From assembly GCA_014526335.1 (NCBI GenBank), contig JACTAT010000195.1:53380-117379 (forward strand): 64,000 nucleotides of DNA, written 5' to 3'. The position numbers and the translations under genes are program-made. Source of the stretch: Chrysaora quinquecirrha (taxonomy: Eukaryota; Cnidaria; Scyphozoa; Semaeostomeae; Pelagiidae). The notes below the pieces were generated by a model. That model saw nothing but the letters and a program-made list of their open reading frames with translations. It made no database searches and was not told the DNA's origin. Positions within the stretch are counted from its first letter, which is position 1. Each line of letters starts with the position of its first letter. Positions 48,803-61,481 of the stretch are shown piece by piece.

Positions 48803-50179
48803 TTAATGTTCAAGCGTTCCTTGATCATTCTCCATAAGCACAAGTTCTGCAAAACAACGGCCACATGGCTTTATGTCTCTCTGCTGCTCCCTTTGGAATA
48901 CGTAGTGGAAATGAATCATTCTCCATCTGTTATTCATCATTTCCGTTTCTCTTTCATCTTCTATGTTGTACGGCCCCCTGTATATGATTGGAGACTTGGT
49001 GGTTGCAAAGATGGGCACATCACTTTCAATTACAATGTCGGTTGAAAAATGGTTTTTCGGCGCAGGTAGTCTAACGGTCTCGCCTTCTAGAAGCAACAGC
49101 AAATCTTTCCACGTAATGACATCCTTGCTATACCTGAAATCTTGCAAAAGGATTATTTCTGCCTTGTCGGCACCTACCCACGCATATTTGTCATTCGCGG
49201 GGTTGTCGAACACCTTTTCACAGAAAATGGCTTTCAGTGGCTTCAGAATGAACGTCTTAGCACAGTTGGATCGACCGTGAATCATCAAATTACGAAATTT
49301 GCCTCGCCCTGAAATCAGCAACTCCCTTATGTAGCCAGCAAACACTAAAGGATTCAGTCCGTTGTGTCGTAGAACTTCAAGCGCACACTCGATCCAAGTT
49401 CTACTGCAGCCTCCAGTGCAGCTTTTAGCAAGTGCTTCTCGTACCTTGTCAATTCTGCTAACACTTGCTAATGCTAAAGAGGGACCTGAAGTTTTCAGCA
49501 TCCAGGACTTACTAATCAATTCGTTTATTGATTTATCTGCTCTTGAGAACAAGTAGATGGCCAAATCGCACTCACCTTCCTGCTTTCTTGACTCTGCCTT
49601 TGAAAACAGTTGCTCGATGTTCGTTATGTTGTTCTTAACTATGAAATCTGATACCTCAAGATTTGTTAGCTTTCTCCTTGCCTTCATCGATACTGCTCTG
49701 CTGTTGGGACTGTCGACTCCAGTTGATTTTCTTTTTCTGCTAGCACTGCGCGCAGCCTCTGTCGAGGCCTTAGTACGTGGAGAACCAACCAAGGACAAGT
49801 CAGGGTGCTCTTTGCTGTGCACGACCTCCTTATCTGACTTACAAACATATCGGTACGCATAGATATAATGATTGTGCGAATCAGAAAAGTTCACCACAAT
49901 TCCGTATTTAGAATGGATGTTATTTTTTACACCAGACCATTTCTTTACCCCACTAAGCTTCAAACAGCAGTGGTAGTGAACGCCATTTTCTTTGTGCTGT
50001 TCCAAGGAACAGGCCCAGTGAGAAACTTTAACTTGGCTGCTGCCTCTGTTGAACTCCTTTTCTAGCATGTCTCCAAAGCTTTGTCGTGTTGGAAATTTTT
50101 CCATATCTGCCTGTGCGTAAGTGACAAGGTATTGGCGCCTTCCAGCACGGACATCTTCCAGTAGCACAGAATCAGCCAT
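48803..50179 (-). CDS. Rep: HUH endonuclease plus SF3 helicase, unit 2, intact
   Basis: This is a 458-residue replication initiator. N-terminal HUH domain: motif I YLVTYAQA (17-24), motif II with H68-Y-H70 (GVHYHCC), motif III YVCK with nucleophile Y111 and K114. A basic linker (SRKRK, 147-151; KARRK, 166-170) may be a nuclear signal. C-terminal SF3 helicase: Walker A GRSNCAKT (302-309), Walker B IILLQDF with D347, then PIFATTKSPI and ETEMMNNRW. This order is that of circular ssDNA-virus and parvovirus-like Reps, which nick an origin for rolling-circle or rolling-hairpin replication. The frame continues 15 codons upstream to a GTG only; the ATG at 50179, in a strong AAAATGG context, is the likely start. 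No capsid gene is near. Confidence 0.9.
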   Translation of the reverse strand: MADSVLLEDVRAGRRQYLVTYAQADMEKFPTRQSFGDMLEKEFNRGSSQVKVSHWACSLEQHKENGVHYHCCLKLSGVKKWSGVKNNIHSKYGIVVNFSDSHNHYIYAYRYVCKSDKEVVHSKEHPDLSLVGSPRTKASTEAARSASRKRKSTGVDSPNSRAVSMKARRKLTNLEVSDFIVKNNITNIEQLFSKAESRKQEGECDLAIYLFSRADKSINELISKSWMLKTSGPSLALASVSRIDKVREALAKSCTGGCSRTWIECALEVLRHNGLNPLVFAGYIRELLISGRGKFRNLMIHGRSNCAKTFILKPLKAIFCEKVFDNPANDKYAWVGADKAEIILLQDFRYSKDVITWKDLLLLLEGETVRLPAPKNHFSTDIVIESDVPIFATTKSPIIYRGPYNIEDERETEMMNNRWRMIHFHYVFQREQQRDIKPCGRCFAELVLMENDQGTLEH

Positions 50180-50797
50180 TTTGAAAGCATACGAATGAAA
50201 AGATTGAAAAATAGCGCGCCACACAATTTACTTCATGTAAATCATCGCGAATTCTAATTTACATGCCGCAACAGTAATTAAATTTCTAATAGCTCTCGAA
50301 AAATCAACAACCTCTTGTGTTACAAACAAATTTCCGCTGATATAAAGTCGAATTTCATCTTCAAAGTTAGTTAAAGTAAGTTTTTTGTTTGCTTTGAAAT
50401 GTATCTTTATTCATTGTCATCGTTGCCACGATTTTATCACTAATTAGCAATCTTGAATTACAAGTTTTATCCCGTTATGTATATCATTTGAAGTTAAAGT
50501 AAGGTTAGGCCTAAAATTACAATAACTTACAGAAAATAAAACTATACAACTCAATGATCAATGTTTTGCAGATTTTTTGCAAAAATATATTCATTCTGAA
50601 CGTTACACTACTATGTTCCCCTTCTACCCCTTTATAATATCTTTACCCTCACCCCATACCAAAAGGATTTCAAAAAAATTATGTCACCTGCTGAAAACGA
50701 ATGTTGGAGTTTGTCTCAACTCTTACAGCATATAACAAACACAATTACAATTGATCGCGAAAGAGGCGAACTCTTTGCAAAATTTTTCAATTCTCAG

Positions 50798-51017
50798 ACA
50801 ACCCCTCACAAAAATTCTGAGACCGTCCCTCCTCCCCTCGACAGAGCAATGTTGTGTTGATAATTCGGTTCAGAGGCGTCTCATACACGGTGCAAGTTGA
50901 TTCTAATACCAACATTGCTTTGTCAGGAAGGGAACAGATGGTTTACTTCGAAAAAACAAGCAAAATCATATTTGGAGAAGGTTCCAACTGGTCTCACTAT
51001 ATTTTGTGAGGGATTGT
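50798..51017. repeat. 220-bp module, junction of units 2 and 3
   Basis: Same module with two single-G losses (GTCAGGAAGGGAAC in place of GTCAGGGAAGGGGAAC), both in G runs. Confidence 0.85.
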
Positions 51018-51394
51018 CTTGAGAAAATCTTACACTTAGGCAAAAATGATGTAAAACATTTTTATATTTCAAAAGTCCTATAGTCCGTTTTCTGTCATAT
51101 TCATTTACTATTTCGCACATCAACATCTTCAGGCTAAGTTGGAAAAATCTGAATGTGTTTTAATCGGGGGAGGGGGTGGTTGAAGGATAATTTCAGGGTT
51201 GCAGAAGAGATATCTCTGTACTTCAGATAAAAAATTAGGAGTCGCGACTTTTTAAGAGACGAGCGGGCACGAACGAACAGAAAATGCATGTTATGAGAAA
51301 TTAAAACAATGCAGCAGCCCCTTGAGCGAATTTCGGGAGTTTGGAAAAAAGGGAGGGCGGGAGGGGGGAATCACTGAACAATTACTAATCTTCC

Positions 51395-52611
51395 ATGGAC
51401 TTGTTTCGTTGTGTTGTAAATGAGTTGTTTGCTTCCAAACAGTTGAGAAAACGGCATAAGTGTACACAGAAATATTTTAACCTTGCAGAACTAAGCAGAA
51501 GCATGAAGCCTGCCCGAAAATTGAATGCGGTGCCTTTAAATGTGTCAATGCACTGGCGCTATCTGCATCAAGATGGGAAGAAGACATGGGCAGATATTGC
51601 TAAGGTAAAACAGTATGGAAAATATTCGAAGGCTACAATTTGCCGACACATGAAGAAACCAATTCATGAGTTTCAAACTGATAAAAGGAAACATAATAAA
51701 GGGCGCCCATCGAAACTAACTGCTAGGGACAAGCGCCACATACTGCGTCAATGTGAAATCTTACGGAGAGATTACGGTTACTTTACGTCCAAACGATTAA
51801 AAGTCTTTGCCGGAGTATCACCTGCAGTATCCGACGAAACTGTTCGGCGAGTGCTACGAGCTGCGGGACTTAAGTACACTCACTCTAGAAAGAAAGGTGT
51901 GCTTAATAGAAAGGATTTGAAGCTGCGGTATGAATTTGCAAAAAAGGTTCGGAGGCTGCTTTCACCACATATTTGGACGGAGGGTATTGCATTTTACCTA
52001 GATGGCGTTGGGTTCACTCATAAGTACAACCCTCATGATCAAGCTTTGGCACCAAGGACGATGGCTTGGCGAAAAGCAGGCGACGGTCTCAGCTTTAAGC
52101 AAACATCGAAAGGCTCACACGAAGGCACGGGAGGGAAGACAGCGAATTTTATCGTTGCAATAGCGTACAATAGGGGAGTAATTTTAGCCGAGCAATATGA
52201 AGGAAATCTGAATGGTGAAAAGTTTGCTAATTTTATACGGGAACAGTTTCCTAGTTTGTTTGAGAAAAGCTCTAATCCCAAAGGGAAGCTCTTTTGCAAG
52301 ATGGTGATCCCTCGCAAAATAGCATGAAAGCACAGAATGCTATGAGGTCCGTTAGGGCAAAGAAATTTTCAATTCCAGCACGAAGCCCTGACCTCAACCC
52401 CATAGAAAATGTGTTCAACAACATTAAAACTCAGTTGCGAGAAGATGCACTTTGCCGTCGAATAACGCGTGAAACCTACGACCAGTTTTGCGAAAGAGTA
52501 AGGCACACTTTGCTTAACTATCCAGCAAAAATAATCGACAAGACGATAGAGACTATGGAAAAGCGTATTGACATGGTTATCAAGGCAAAGGGTCAGCGAA
52601 TTAAGTATTAG
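51395..52611 (+). pseudogene. DD34E transposase, unit 3, frameshifted
   Basis: Four Ts instead of five at 52292-52295 (CTCTTTTGC) shift the frame at residue ~300, just before the second catalytic Asp. The protein ends at 310 residues with a foreign tail (52327). The C-terminal part, with catalytic Asp and Glu, is open from 52294 to 52611. As written, the main product would be catalytically dead, though it keeps its DNA-binding half and could act as a binding-only repressor (inference). Confidence 0.85.
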
Positions 52612-52671
52612 TTGGTTGACAAAGTGAAAATTTCTATTTTCTTCGTTCCCCGGTTGTATATAGAAAGGTGT

Positions 52672-52936
52672 CCAACGTGTAACCAACGTGTAACCAACGT
52701 GTAACCAACGTGTAACCAACGTGTCACCAACGTGTCCCCATATATTTAACATATTGATACAAGCAAATATCAACGTGTTACCACGTGTTACCATATATTT
52801 ATAAAAAAAATTCTAATATACATTTTTTTAGAACTCATTGGTAACACGTGGTAACACGTCGTCCATGCTTAAAATCATTGCAATTTCTAGACAGAACTGT
52901 GGTAACACGTAGGGTAACCCGTTGGTTACACGTTGG
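52672..52936. promoter_or_regulatory. Candidate Rep origin, unit 3
   Basis: Same six iterons, 21-bp stem and inverted iterons as in unit 1. Confidence 0.65.
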
Positions 52937-53026
52937 CTCCTATGGGCCCAATAATTTTGCCGGAACAAAATGAAAGTTTTTGGAAGTTACAAATATGCAT
53001 AAGTAAAGTTCATAAGTTTTGTATAA

Positions 53027-54403
53027 TTAATGTTCAAGCGTTCCTTGATCATTCTCCATAAGCACAAGTTCTGCAAAACAACGGCCACATGGCTTTATGT
53101 CTCTCTGCTGCTCCCTTTGGAATACGTAGTGGAAATGAATCATTCTCCATCTGTTATTCATCATTTCCGTTTCTCTTTCATCTTCTATGTTGTACGGCCC
53201 CCTGTATATGATTGGAGACTTGGTGGTTGCAAAGATGGGCACATCACTTTCAATTACAATGTCGGTTGAAAAATGGTTTTTCGGCGCAGGTAGTCTAACG
53301 GTCTCGCCTTCTAGAAGCAACAGCAAATCTTTCCACGTAATGACATCCTTGCTATACCTGAAATCTTGCAAAAGGATTATTTCTGCCTTGTCGGCACCTA
53401 CCCACGCATATTTGTCATTCGCGGGGTTGTCGAACACCTTTTCACAGAAAATGGCTTTCAGTGGCTTCAGAATGAACGTCTTAGCACAGTTGGATCGACC
53501 GTGAATCATCAAATTACGAAATTTGCCTCGCCCTGAAATCAGCAACTCCCTTATGTAGCCAGCAAACACTAAAGGATTCAGTCCGTTGTGTCGTAGAACT
53601 TCAAGCGCACACTCGATCCAAGTTCTACTGCAGCCTCCAGTGCAGCTTTTAGCAAGTGCTTCTCGTACCTTGTCAATTCTGCTAACACTTGCTAATGCTA
53701 AAGAGGGACCTGAAGTTTTCAGCATCCAGGACTTACTAATCAATTCGTTTATTGATTTATCTGCTCTTGAGAACAAGTAGATGGCCAAATCGCACTCACC
53801 TTCCTGCTTTCTTGACTCTGCCTTTGAAAACAGTTGCTCGATGTTCGTTATGTTGTTCTTAACTATGAAATCTGATACCTCAAGATTTGTTAGCTTTCTC
53901 CTTGCCTTCATCGATACTGCTCTGCTGTTGGGACTGTCGACTCCAGTTGATTTTCTTTTTCTGCTAGCACTGCGCGCAGCCTCTGTCGAGGCCTTAGTAC
54001 GTGGAGAACCAACCAAGGACAAGTCAGGGTGCTCTTTGCTGTGCACGACCTCCTTATCTGACTTACAAACATATCGGTACGCATAGATATAATGATTGTG
54101 CGAATCAGAAAAGTTCACCACAATTCCGTATTTAGAATGGATGTTATTTTTTACACCAGACCATTTCTTTACCCCACTAAGCTTCAAACAGCAGTGGTAG
54201 TGAACGCCATTTTCTTTGTGCTGTTCCAAGGAACAGGCCCAGTGAGAAACTTTAACTTGGCTGCTGCCTCTGTTGAACTCCTTTTCTAGCATGTCTCCAA
54301 AGCTTTGTCGTGTTGGAAATTTTTCCATATCTGCCTGTGCGTAAGTGACAAGGTATTGGCGCCTTCCAGCACGGACATCTTCCAGTAGCACAGAATCAGC
54401 CAT
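53027..54403 (-). CDS. Rep (HUH + SF3 helicase), unit 3, intact
   Basis: 458 residues from the ATG at 54403, with all HUH (H68, H70, Y111) and helicase motifs (Walker A, Walker B) present and no frame break. It appears to encode the same protein as unit 2. Rep is intact here although the partner transposase is broken, so within this array Rep has been conserved better. Confidence 0.9.
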   Translation of the reverse strand: MADSVLLEDVRAGRRQYLVTYAQADMEKFPTRQSFGDMLEKEFNRGSSQVKVSHWACSLEQHKENGVHYHCCLKLSGVKKWSGVKNNIHSKYGIVVNFSDSHNHYIYAYRYVCKSDKEVVHSKEHPDLSLVGSPRTKASTEAARSASRKRKSTGVDSPNSRAVSMKARRKLTNLEVSDFIVKNNITNIEQLFSKAESRKQEGECDLAIYLFSRADKSINELISKSWMLKTSGPSLALASVSRIDKVREALAKSCTGGCSRTWIECALEVLRHNGLNPLVFAGYIRELLISGRGKFRNLMIHGRSNCAKTFILKPLKAIFCEKVFDNPANDKYAWVGADKAEIILLQDFRYSKDVITWKDLLLLLEGETVRLPAPKNHFSTDIVIESDVPIFATTKSPIIYRGPYNIEDERETEMMNNRWRMIHFHYVFQREQQRDIKPCGRCFAELVLMENDQGTLEH

Positions 54404-55021
54404 TTTGAAAGCATACGAATGAAAAGATTGAAAAATAGCGCGCCACACAATTTACTTCATGTAAATCATCGCGAATTCTAATTTACATGCCGCAACAGTA
54501 ATTAAATTTCTAATAGCTCTCGAAAAATCAACAACCTCTTGTGTTACAAACAAATTTCCGCTGATATAAAGTCGAATTTCATCTTCAAAGTTAGTTAAAG
54601 TAAGTTTTTTGTTTGCTTTGAAATGTATCTTTATTCATTGTCATCGTTGCCACGATTTTATCACTAATTAGCAATCTTGAATTACAAGTTTTATCCCGTT
54701 ATGTATATCATTTGAAGTTAAAGTAAGGTTAGGCCTAAAATTACAATAACTTACAGAAAATAAAACTATACAACTCAATGATCAATGTTTTGCAGATTTT
54801 TTGCAAAAATATATTCATTCTGAACGTTACACTACTATGTTCCCCTTCTACCCCTTTATAATATCTTTACCCTCACCCCATACCAAAAGGATTTCAAAAA
54901 AATTATGTCACCTGCTGAAAACGAATGTTGGAGTTTGTCTCAACTCTTACAGCATATAACAAACACAATTACAATTGATCGCGAAAGAGGCGAACTCTTT
55001 GCAAAATTTTTCAATTCTCAG

Positions 55022-55243
55022 ACAACCCCTCACAAAAATTCTGAGACCGTCCCTCCTCCCCTCGACAGAGCAATGTTGTGTTGATAATTCGGTTCAGAGG
55101 CGTCTCATACACGGTGCAAGTTGATTCTAATACCAACATTGCTTTGTCAGGGAAGGGGAACAGATGGTTTACTTCGAAAAAACAAGCAAAATCATATTTG
55201 GAGAAGGTTCCAACTGGTCTCACTATATTTTGTGAGGGATTGT
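55022..55243. repeat. 222-bp module, junction of units 3 and 4
   Basis: Intact module, identical in layout to the one at 46571. Confidence 0.85.
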
Positions 55244-55620
55244 CTTGAGAAAATCTTACACTTAGGCAAAAATGATGTAAAACATTTTTATATTTCAAAA
55301 GTCCTATAGTCCGTTTTCTGTCATATTCATTTACTATTTCGCACATCAACATCTTCAGGCTAAGTTGGAAAAATCTGAATGTGTTTTAATCGGGGGAGGG
55401 GGTGGTTGAAGGATAATTTCAGGGTTGCAGAAGAGATATCTCTGTACTTCAGATAAAAAATTAGGAGTCGCGACTTTTTAAGAGACGAGCGGGCACGAAC
55501 GAACAGAAAATGCATGTTATGAGAAATTAAAACAATGCAGCAGCCCCTTGAGCGAATTTCGGGAGTTTGGAAAAAAGGGAGGGCGGGAGGGGGGAATCAC
55601 TGAACAATTACTAATCTTCC

Positions 55621-56837
55621 ATGGACTTGTTTCGTTGTGTTGTAAATGAGTTGTTTGCTTCCAAACAGTTGAGAAAACGGCATAAGTGTACACAGAAATA
55701 TTTTAACCTTGCAGAACTAAGCAGAAGCATGAAGCCTGCCCGAAAATTGAATGCGGTGCCTTTAAATGTGTCAATGCACTGGCGCTATCTGCATCAAGAT
55801 GGGAAGAAGACATGGGCAGATATTGCTAAGGTAAAACAGTATGGAAAATATTCGAAGGCTACAATTTGCCGACACATGAAGAAACCAATTCATGAGTTTC
55901 AAACTGATAAAAGGAAACATAATAAAGGGCGCCCATCGAAACTAACTGCTAGGGACAAGCGCCACATACTGCGTCAATGTGAAATCTTACGGAGAGATTA
56001 CGGTTACTTTACGTCCAAACGATTAAAAGTCTTTGCCGGAGTATCACCTGCAGTATCCGACGAAACTGTTCGGCGAGTGCTACGAGCTGCGGGACTTAAG
56101 TACACTCACTCTAGAAAGAAAGGTGTGCTTAATAGAAAGGATTTGAAGCTGCGGTATGAATTTGCAAAAAAGGTTCGGAGGCTGCTTTCACCACATATTT
56201 GGACGGAGGGTATTGCATTTTACCTAGATGGCGTTGGGTTCACTCATAAGTACAACCCTCATGATCAAGCTTTGGCACCAAGGACGATGGCTTGGCGAAA
56301 AGCAGGCGACGGTCTCAGCTTTAAGCAAACATCGAAAGGCTCACACGAAGGCACGGGAGGGAAGACAGCGAATTTTATCGTTGCAATAGCGTACAATAGG
56401 GGAGTAATTTTAGCCGAGCAATATGAAGGAAATCTGAATGGTGAAAAGTTTGCTAATTTTATACGGGAACAGTTTCCTAGTTTGTTTGAGAAAAGCTCTA
56501 ATCCCAAAGGGAAGCTCTTTTGCAAGATGGTGATCCCTCGCAAAATAGCATGAAAGCACAGAATGCTATGAGGTCCGTTAGGGCAAAGAAATTTTCAATT
56601 CCAGCACGAAGCCCTGACCTCAACCCCATAGAAAATGTGTTCAACAACATTAAAACTCAGTTGCGAGAAGATGCACTTTGCCGTCGAATAACGCGTGAAA
56701 CCTACGACCAGTTTTGCGAAAGAGTAAGGCACACTTTGCTTAACTATCCAGCAAAAATAATCGACAAGACGATAGAGACTATGGAAAAGCGTATTGACAT
56801 GGTTATCAAGGCAAAGGGTCAGCGAATTAAGTATTAG
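55621..56837 (+). pseudogene. DD34E transposase, unit 4, frameshifted
   Basis: Carries the same missing T as units 3 and 5 (in the CTCTTTTGC at 56515-56523), giving a 310-residue product without the second Asp and Glu. The C-terminal frame is open from 56520 to 56837. Confidence 0.85.
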
Positions 56838-56897
56838 TTGGTTGACAAAGTGAAAATTTCTATTTTCTTCGTTCCCCGGTTGTATATAGAAAGGTGT

Positions 56898-57164
56898 CCA
56901 ACGTGTAACCAACGTGTAACCAACGTGTAACCAACGTGTAACCAACGTGTCACCAACGTGTCCCCATATATTTAACATATTGATACAAGCAAATATCAAC
57001 GTGTTACCACGTGTTACCATATATTTATAAAAAAAAAATTCTAATATACATTTTTTTAGAACTCATTGGTAACACGTGGTAACACGTCGTCCATGCTTAA
57101 AATCATTGCAATTTCTAGACAGAACTGTGGTAACACGTAGGGTAACCCGTTGGTTACACGTTGG
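56898..57164. promoter_or_regulatory. Candidate Rep origin, unit 4
   Basis: Same block, two bases longer because of a longer A run in the loop. Confidence 0.65.
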
Positions 57165-57254
57165 CTCCTATGGGCCCAATAATTTTGCCGGAACAAAATG
57201 AAAGTTTTTGGAAGTTACAAATATGCATAAGTAAAGTTCATAAGTTTTGTATAA

Positions 57255-58631
57255 TTAATGTTCAAGCGTTCCTTGATCATTCTCCATAAGCACAAGTTCT
57301 GCAAAACAACGGCCACATGGCTTTATGTCTCTCTGCTGCTCCCTTTGGAATACGTAGTGGAAATGAATCATTCTCCATCTGTTATTCATCATTTCCGTTT
57401 CTCTTTCATCTTCTATGTTGTACGGCCCCCTGTATATGATTGGAGACTTGGTGGTTGCAAAGATGGGCACATCACTTTCAATTACAATGTCGGTTGAAAA
57501 ATGGTTTTTCGGCGCAGGTAGTCTAACGGTCTCGCCTTCTAGAAGCAACAGCAAATCTTTCCACGTAATGACATCCTTGCTATACCTGAAATCTTGCAAA
57601 AGGATTATTTCTGCCTTGTCGGCACCTACCCACGCATATTTGTCATTCGCGGGGTTGTCGAACACCTTTTCACAGAAAATGGCTTTCAGTGGCTTCAGAA
57701 TGAACGTCTTAGCACAGTTGGATCGACCGTGAATCATCAAATTACGAAATTTGCCTCGCCCTGAAATCAGCAACTCCCTTATGTAGCCAGCAAACACTAA
57801 AGGATTCAGTCCGTTGTGTCGTAGAACTTCAAGCGCACACTCGATCCAAGTTCTACTGCAGCCTCCAGTGCAGCTTTTAGCAAGTGCTTCTCGTACCTTG
57901 TCAATTCTGCTAACACTTGCTAATGCTAAAGAGGGACCTGAAGTTTTCAGCATCCAGGACTTACTAATCAATTCGTTTATTGATTTATCTGCTCTTGAGA
58001 ACAAGTAGATGGCCAAATCGCACTCACCTTCCTGCTTTCTTGACTCTGCCTTTGAAAACAGTTGCTCGATGTTCGTTATGTTGTTCTTAACTATGAAATC
58101 TGATACCTCAAGATTTGTTAGCTTTCTCCTTGCCTTCATCGATACTGCTCTGCTGTTGGGACTGTCGACTCCAGTTGATTTTCTTTTTCTGCTAGCACTG
58201 CGCGCAGCCTCTGTCGAGGCCTTAGTACGTGGAGAACCAACCAAGGACAAGTCAGGGTGCTCTTTGCTGTGCACGACCTCCTTATCTGACTTACAAACAT
58301 ATCGGTACGCATAGATATAATGATTGTGCGAATCAGAAAAGTTCACCACAATTCCGTATTTAGAATGGATGTTATTTTTTACACCAGACCATTTCTTTAC
58401 CCCACTAAGCTTCAAACAGCAGTGGTAGTGAACGCCATTTTCTTTGTGCTGTTCCAAGGAACAGGCCCAGTGAGAAACTTTAACTTGGCTGCTGCCTCTG
58501 TTGAACTCCTTTTCTAGCATGTCTCCAAAGCTTTGTCGTGTTGGAAATTTTTCCATATCTGCCTGTGCGTAAGTGACAAGGTATTGGCGCCTTCCAGCAC
58601 GGACATCTTCCAGTAGCACAGAATCAGCCAT
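57255..58631 (-). CDS. Rep (HUH + SF3 helicase), unit 4, intact
   Basis: 458 residues from the ATG at 58631; motifs as in unit 2, no frame break seen. Confidence 0.9.
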   Translation of the reverse strand: MADSVLLEDVRAGRRQYLVTYAQADMEKFPTRQSFGDMLEKEFNRGSSQVKVSHWACSLEQHKENGVHYHCCLKLSGVKKWSGVKNNIHSKYGIVVNFSDSHNHYIYAYRYVCKSDKEVVHSKEHPDLSLVGSPRTKASTEAARSASRKRKSTGVDSPNSRAVSMKARRKLTNLEVSDFIVKNNITNIEQLFSKAESRKQEGECDLAIYLFSRADKSINELISKSWMLKTSGPSLALASVSRIDKVREALAKSCTGGCSRTWIECALEVLRHNGLNPLVFAGYIRELLISGRGKFRNLMIHGRSNCAKTFILKPLKAIFCEKVFDNPANDKYAWVGADKAEIILLQDFRYSKDVITWKDLLLLLEGETVRLPAPKNHFSTDIVIESDVPIFATTKSPIIYRGPYNIEDERETEMMNNRWRMIHFHYVFQREQQRDIKPCGRCFAELVLMENDQGTLEH

Positions 58632-59250
58632 TTTGAAAGCATACGAATGAAAAGATTGAAAAATAGCGCGCCACACAATTTACTTCATGTAAATCATCGC
58701 GAATTCTAATTTACATGCCGCAACAGTAATTAAATTTCTAATAGCTCTCGAAAAATCAACAACCTCTTGTGTTACAAACAAATTTCCGCTGATATAAAGT
58801 CGAATTTCATCTTCAAAGTTAGTTAAAGTAAGTTTTTTGTTTGCTTTGAAATGTATCTTTATTCATTGTCATCGTTGCCACGATTTTATCACTAATTAGC
58901 AATCTTGAATTACAAGTTTTATCCCGTTATGTATATCATTTGAAGTTAAAGTAAGGTTAGGCCTAAAATTACAATAACTTACAGAAAATAAAACTATACA
59001 ACTCAATGATCAATGTTTTGCAGATTTTTTTGCAAAAATATATTCATTCTGAACGTTACACTACTATGTTCCCCTTCTACCCCTTTATAATATCTTTACC
59101 CTCACCCCATACCAAAAGGACTTCAAAAAAATTATGTCACCTGCTGAAAATGAATGTTGGAGTTTGTCTCAACTCTTACAGCATATAACAAACACAATTA
59201 CAATTAATCGCGAAAGAGGCGAACTCTTTGCAAAATTTTTCAATTCTCAG

Positions 59251-59472
59251 ACAACCCCTCACAAAAATTCTGAGACCGTCCCTCCTCCCCTCGACAGAGC
59301 AATGTTGTGTTGATAATTCGGTTCAGAGGCGTGTCATACACGGTGCAAGTTGATTCTAATACCAACATTGCTTTGTCAGGGAAGGGGAACAGATGGTTTA
59401 CTTCGAAAAAACAAGCAAAATCATATTTGGAGAAGGTTCCAACTGGTCTCACTATATTTTGTGAGGGATTGT
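59251..59472. repeat. 222-bp module, junction of units 4 and 5
   Basis: Intact module with one private substitution (GCGTGTCATACACGG in place of GCGTCTCATACACGG, near 59334). Confidence 0.85.
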
Positions 59473-59849
59473 CTTGAGAAAATCTTACACTTAGGCAAAA
59501 ATGATGTAAAACATTTTTATATTTCAAAAGTCCTATAGTCCGTTTTCTGTCATATTCATTTACTATTTCGCACATCAACATCTTCAGGCTAAGTTGGAAA
59601 AATCTGAATGTGTTTTAATCGGGGGAGGGGGTGGTTGAAGGATAATTTCAGGGTTGCAGAAGAGATATCTCTGTACTTCAGATAAAAAATTAGGAGTCGC
59701 GACTTTTTAAGAGACGAGCGGGCACGAACGAACAGAAAATGCATGTTATGAGAAATTAAAACAATGCAGCAGCCCCTTGAGCGAATTTCGGGAGTTTGGA
59801 AAAAAGGGAGGGCGGGAGGGGGGAATCACTGAACAATTACTAATCTTCC

Positions 59850-61066
59850 ATGGACTTGTTTCGTTGTGTTGTAAATGAGTTGTTTGCTTCCAAACAGTTG
59901 AGAAAACGGCATAAGTGTACACAGAAATATTTTAACCTTGCAGAACTAAGCAGAAGCATGAAGCCTGCCCGAAAATTGAATGCGGTGCCTTTAAATGTGT
60001 CAATGCACTGGCGCTATCTGCATCAAGATGGGAAGAAGACATGGGCAGATATTGCTAAGGTAAAACAGTATGGAAAATATTCGAAGGCTACAATTTGCCG
60101 ACACATGAAGAAACCAATTCATGAGTTTCAAACTGATAAAAGGAAACATAATAAAGGGCGCCCATCGAAACTAACTGCTAGGGACAAGCGCCACATACTG
60201 CGTCAATGTGAAATCTTACGGAGAGATTACGGTTACTTTACGTCCAAACGATTAAAAGTCTTTGCCGGAGTATCACCTGCAGTATCCGACGAAACTGTTC
60301 GGCGAGTGCTACGAGCTGCGGGACTTAAGTACACTCACTCTAGAAAGAAAGGTGTGCTTAATAGAAAGGATTTGAAGCTGCGGTATGAATTTGCAAAAAA
60401 GGTTCGGAGGCTGCTTTCACCACATATTTGGACGGAGGGTATTGCATTTTACCTAGATGGCGTTGGGTTCACTCATAAGTACAACCCTCATGATCAAGCT
60501 TTGGCACCAAGGACGATGGCTTGGCGAAAAGCAGGCGACGGTCTCAGCTTTAAGCAAACATCGAAAGGCTCACACGAAGGCACGGGAGGGAAGACAGCGA
60601 ATTTTATCGTTGCAATAGCGTACAATAGGGGAGTAATTTTAGCCGAGCAATATGAAGGAAATCTGAATGGTGAAAAGTTTGCTAATTTTATACGGGAACA
60701 GTTTCCTAGTTTGTTTGAGAAAAGCTCTAATCCCAAAGGGAAGCTCTTTTGCAAGATGGTGATCCCTCGCAAAATAGCATGAAAGCACAGAATGCTATGA
60801 GGTCCGTTAGGGCAAAGAAATTTTCAATTCCAGCACGAAGCCCTGACCTCAACCCCATAGAAAATGTGTTCAACAACATTAAAACTCAGTTGCGAGAAGA
60901 TGCACTTTGCCGTCGAATAACGCGTGAAACCTACGACCAGTTTTGCGAAAGAGTAAGGCACACTTTGCTTAACTATCCAGCAAAAATAATCGACAAGACG
61001 ATAGAGACTATGGAAAAGCGTATTGACATGGTTATCAAGGCAAAGGGTCAGCGAATTAAGTATTAG
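59850..61066 (+). pseudogene. DD34E transposase, unit 5, frameshifted
   Basis: Same single-T loss as units 3 and 4. The N-terminal product ends at 60782; the remaining frame is open from 60749 to 61066. Sharing of the break by three adjacent units fits amplification from one broken unit. Confidence 0.85.
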
Positions 61067-61126
61067 TTGGTTGACAAAGTGAAAATTTCTATTTTCTTCG
61101 TTCCCCGGTTGTATATAGAAAGGTGT

Positions 61127-61391
61127 CCAACGTGTAACCAACGTGTAACCAACGTGTAACCAACGTGTAACCAACGTGTCACCAACGTGTCCCCATATAT
61201 TTAACATATTGATACAAGCAAATATCAACGTGTTACCACGTGTTACCATATATTTATAAAAAAAATTCTAATATACATTTTTTTAGAACTCATTGGTAAC
61301 ACGTGGTAACACGTCGTCCATGCTTAAAATCATTGCAATTTCTAGACAGAACTGTGGTAACACGTAGGGTAACCCGTTGGTTACACGTTGG
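61127..61391. promoter_or_regulatory. Candidate Rep origin, unit 5
   Basis: Same six iterons, stem and inverted iterons as in unit 1. Confidence 0.65.
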
Positions 61392-61481
61392 CTCCTATGG
61401 GCCCAATAATTTTGCCGGAACAAAATGAAAGTTTTTGGAAGTTACAAATATGCATAAGTAAAGTTCATAAGTTTTGTATAA

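Noticed and set aside
48806..50065. Several plus-strand open frames opposite Rep (about 60-105 codons)
   Set aside because: They mirror the Rep coding strand, repeat in each unit only because the unit repeats, and have no recognisable motif.
50180..50224. Longer Rep start 15 codons upstream
   Set aside because: That extension begins at GTG, not ATG. In a eukaryote the ATG at 50179, in a strong context, is the credible start.
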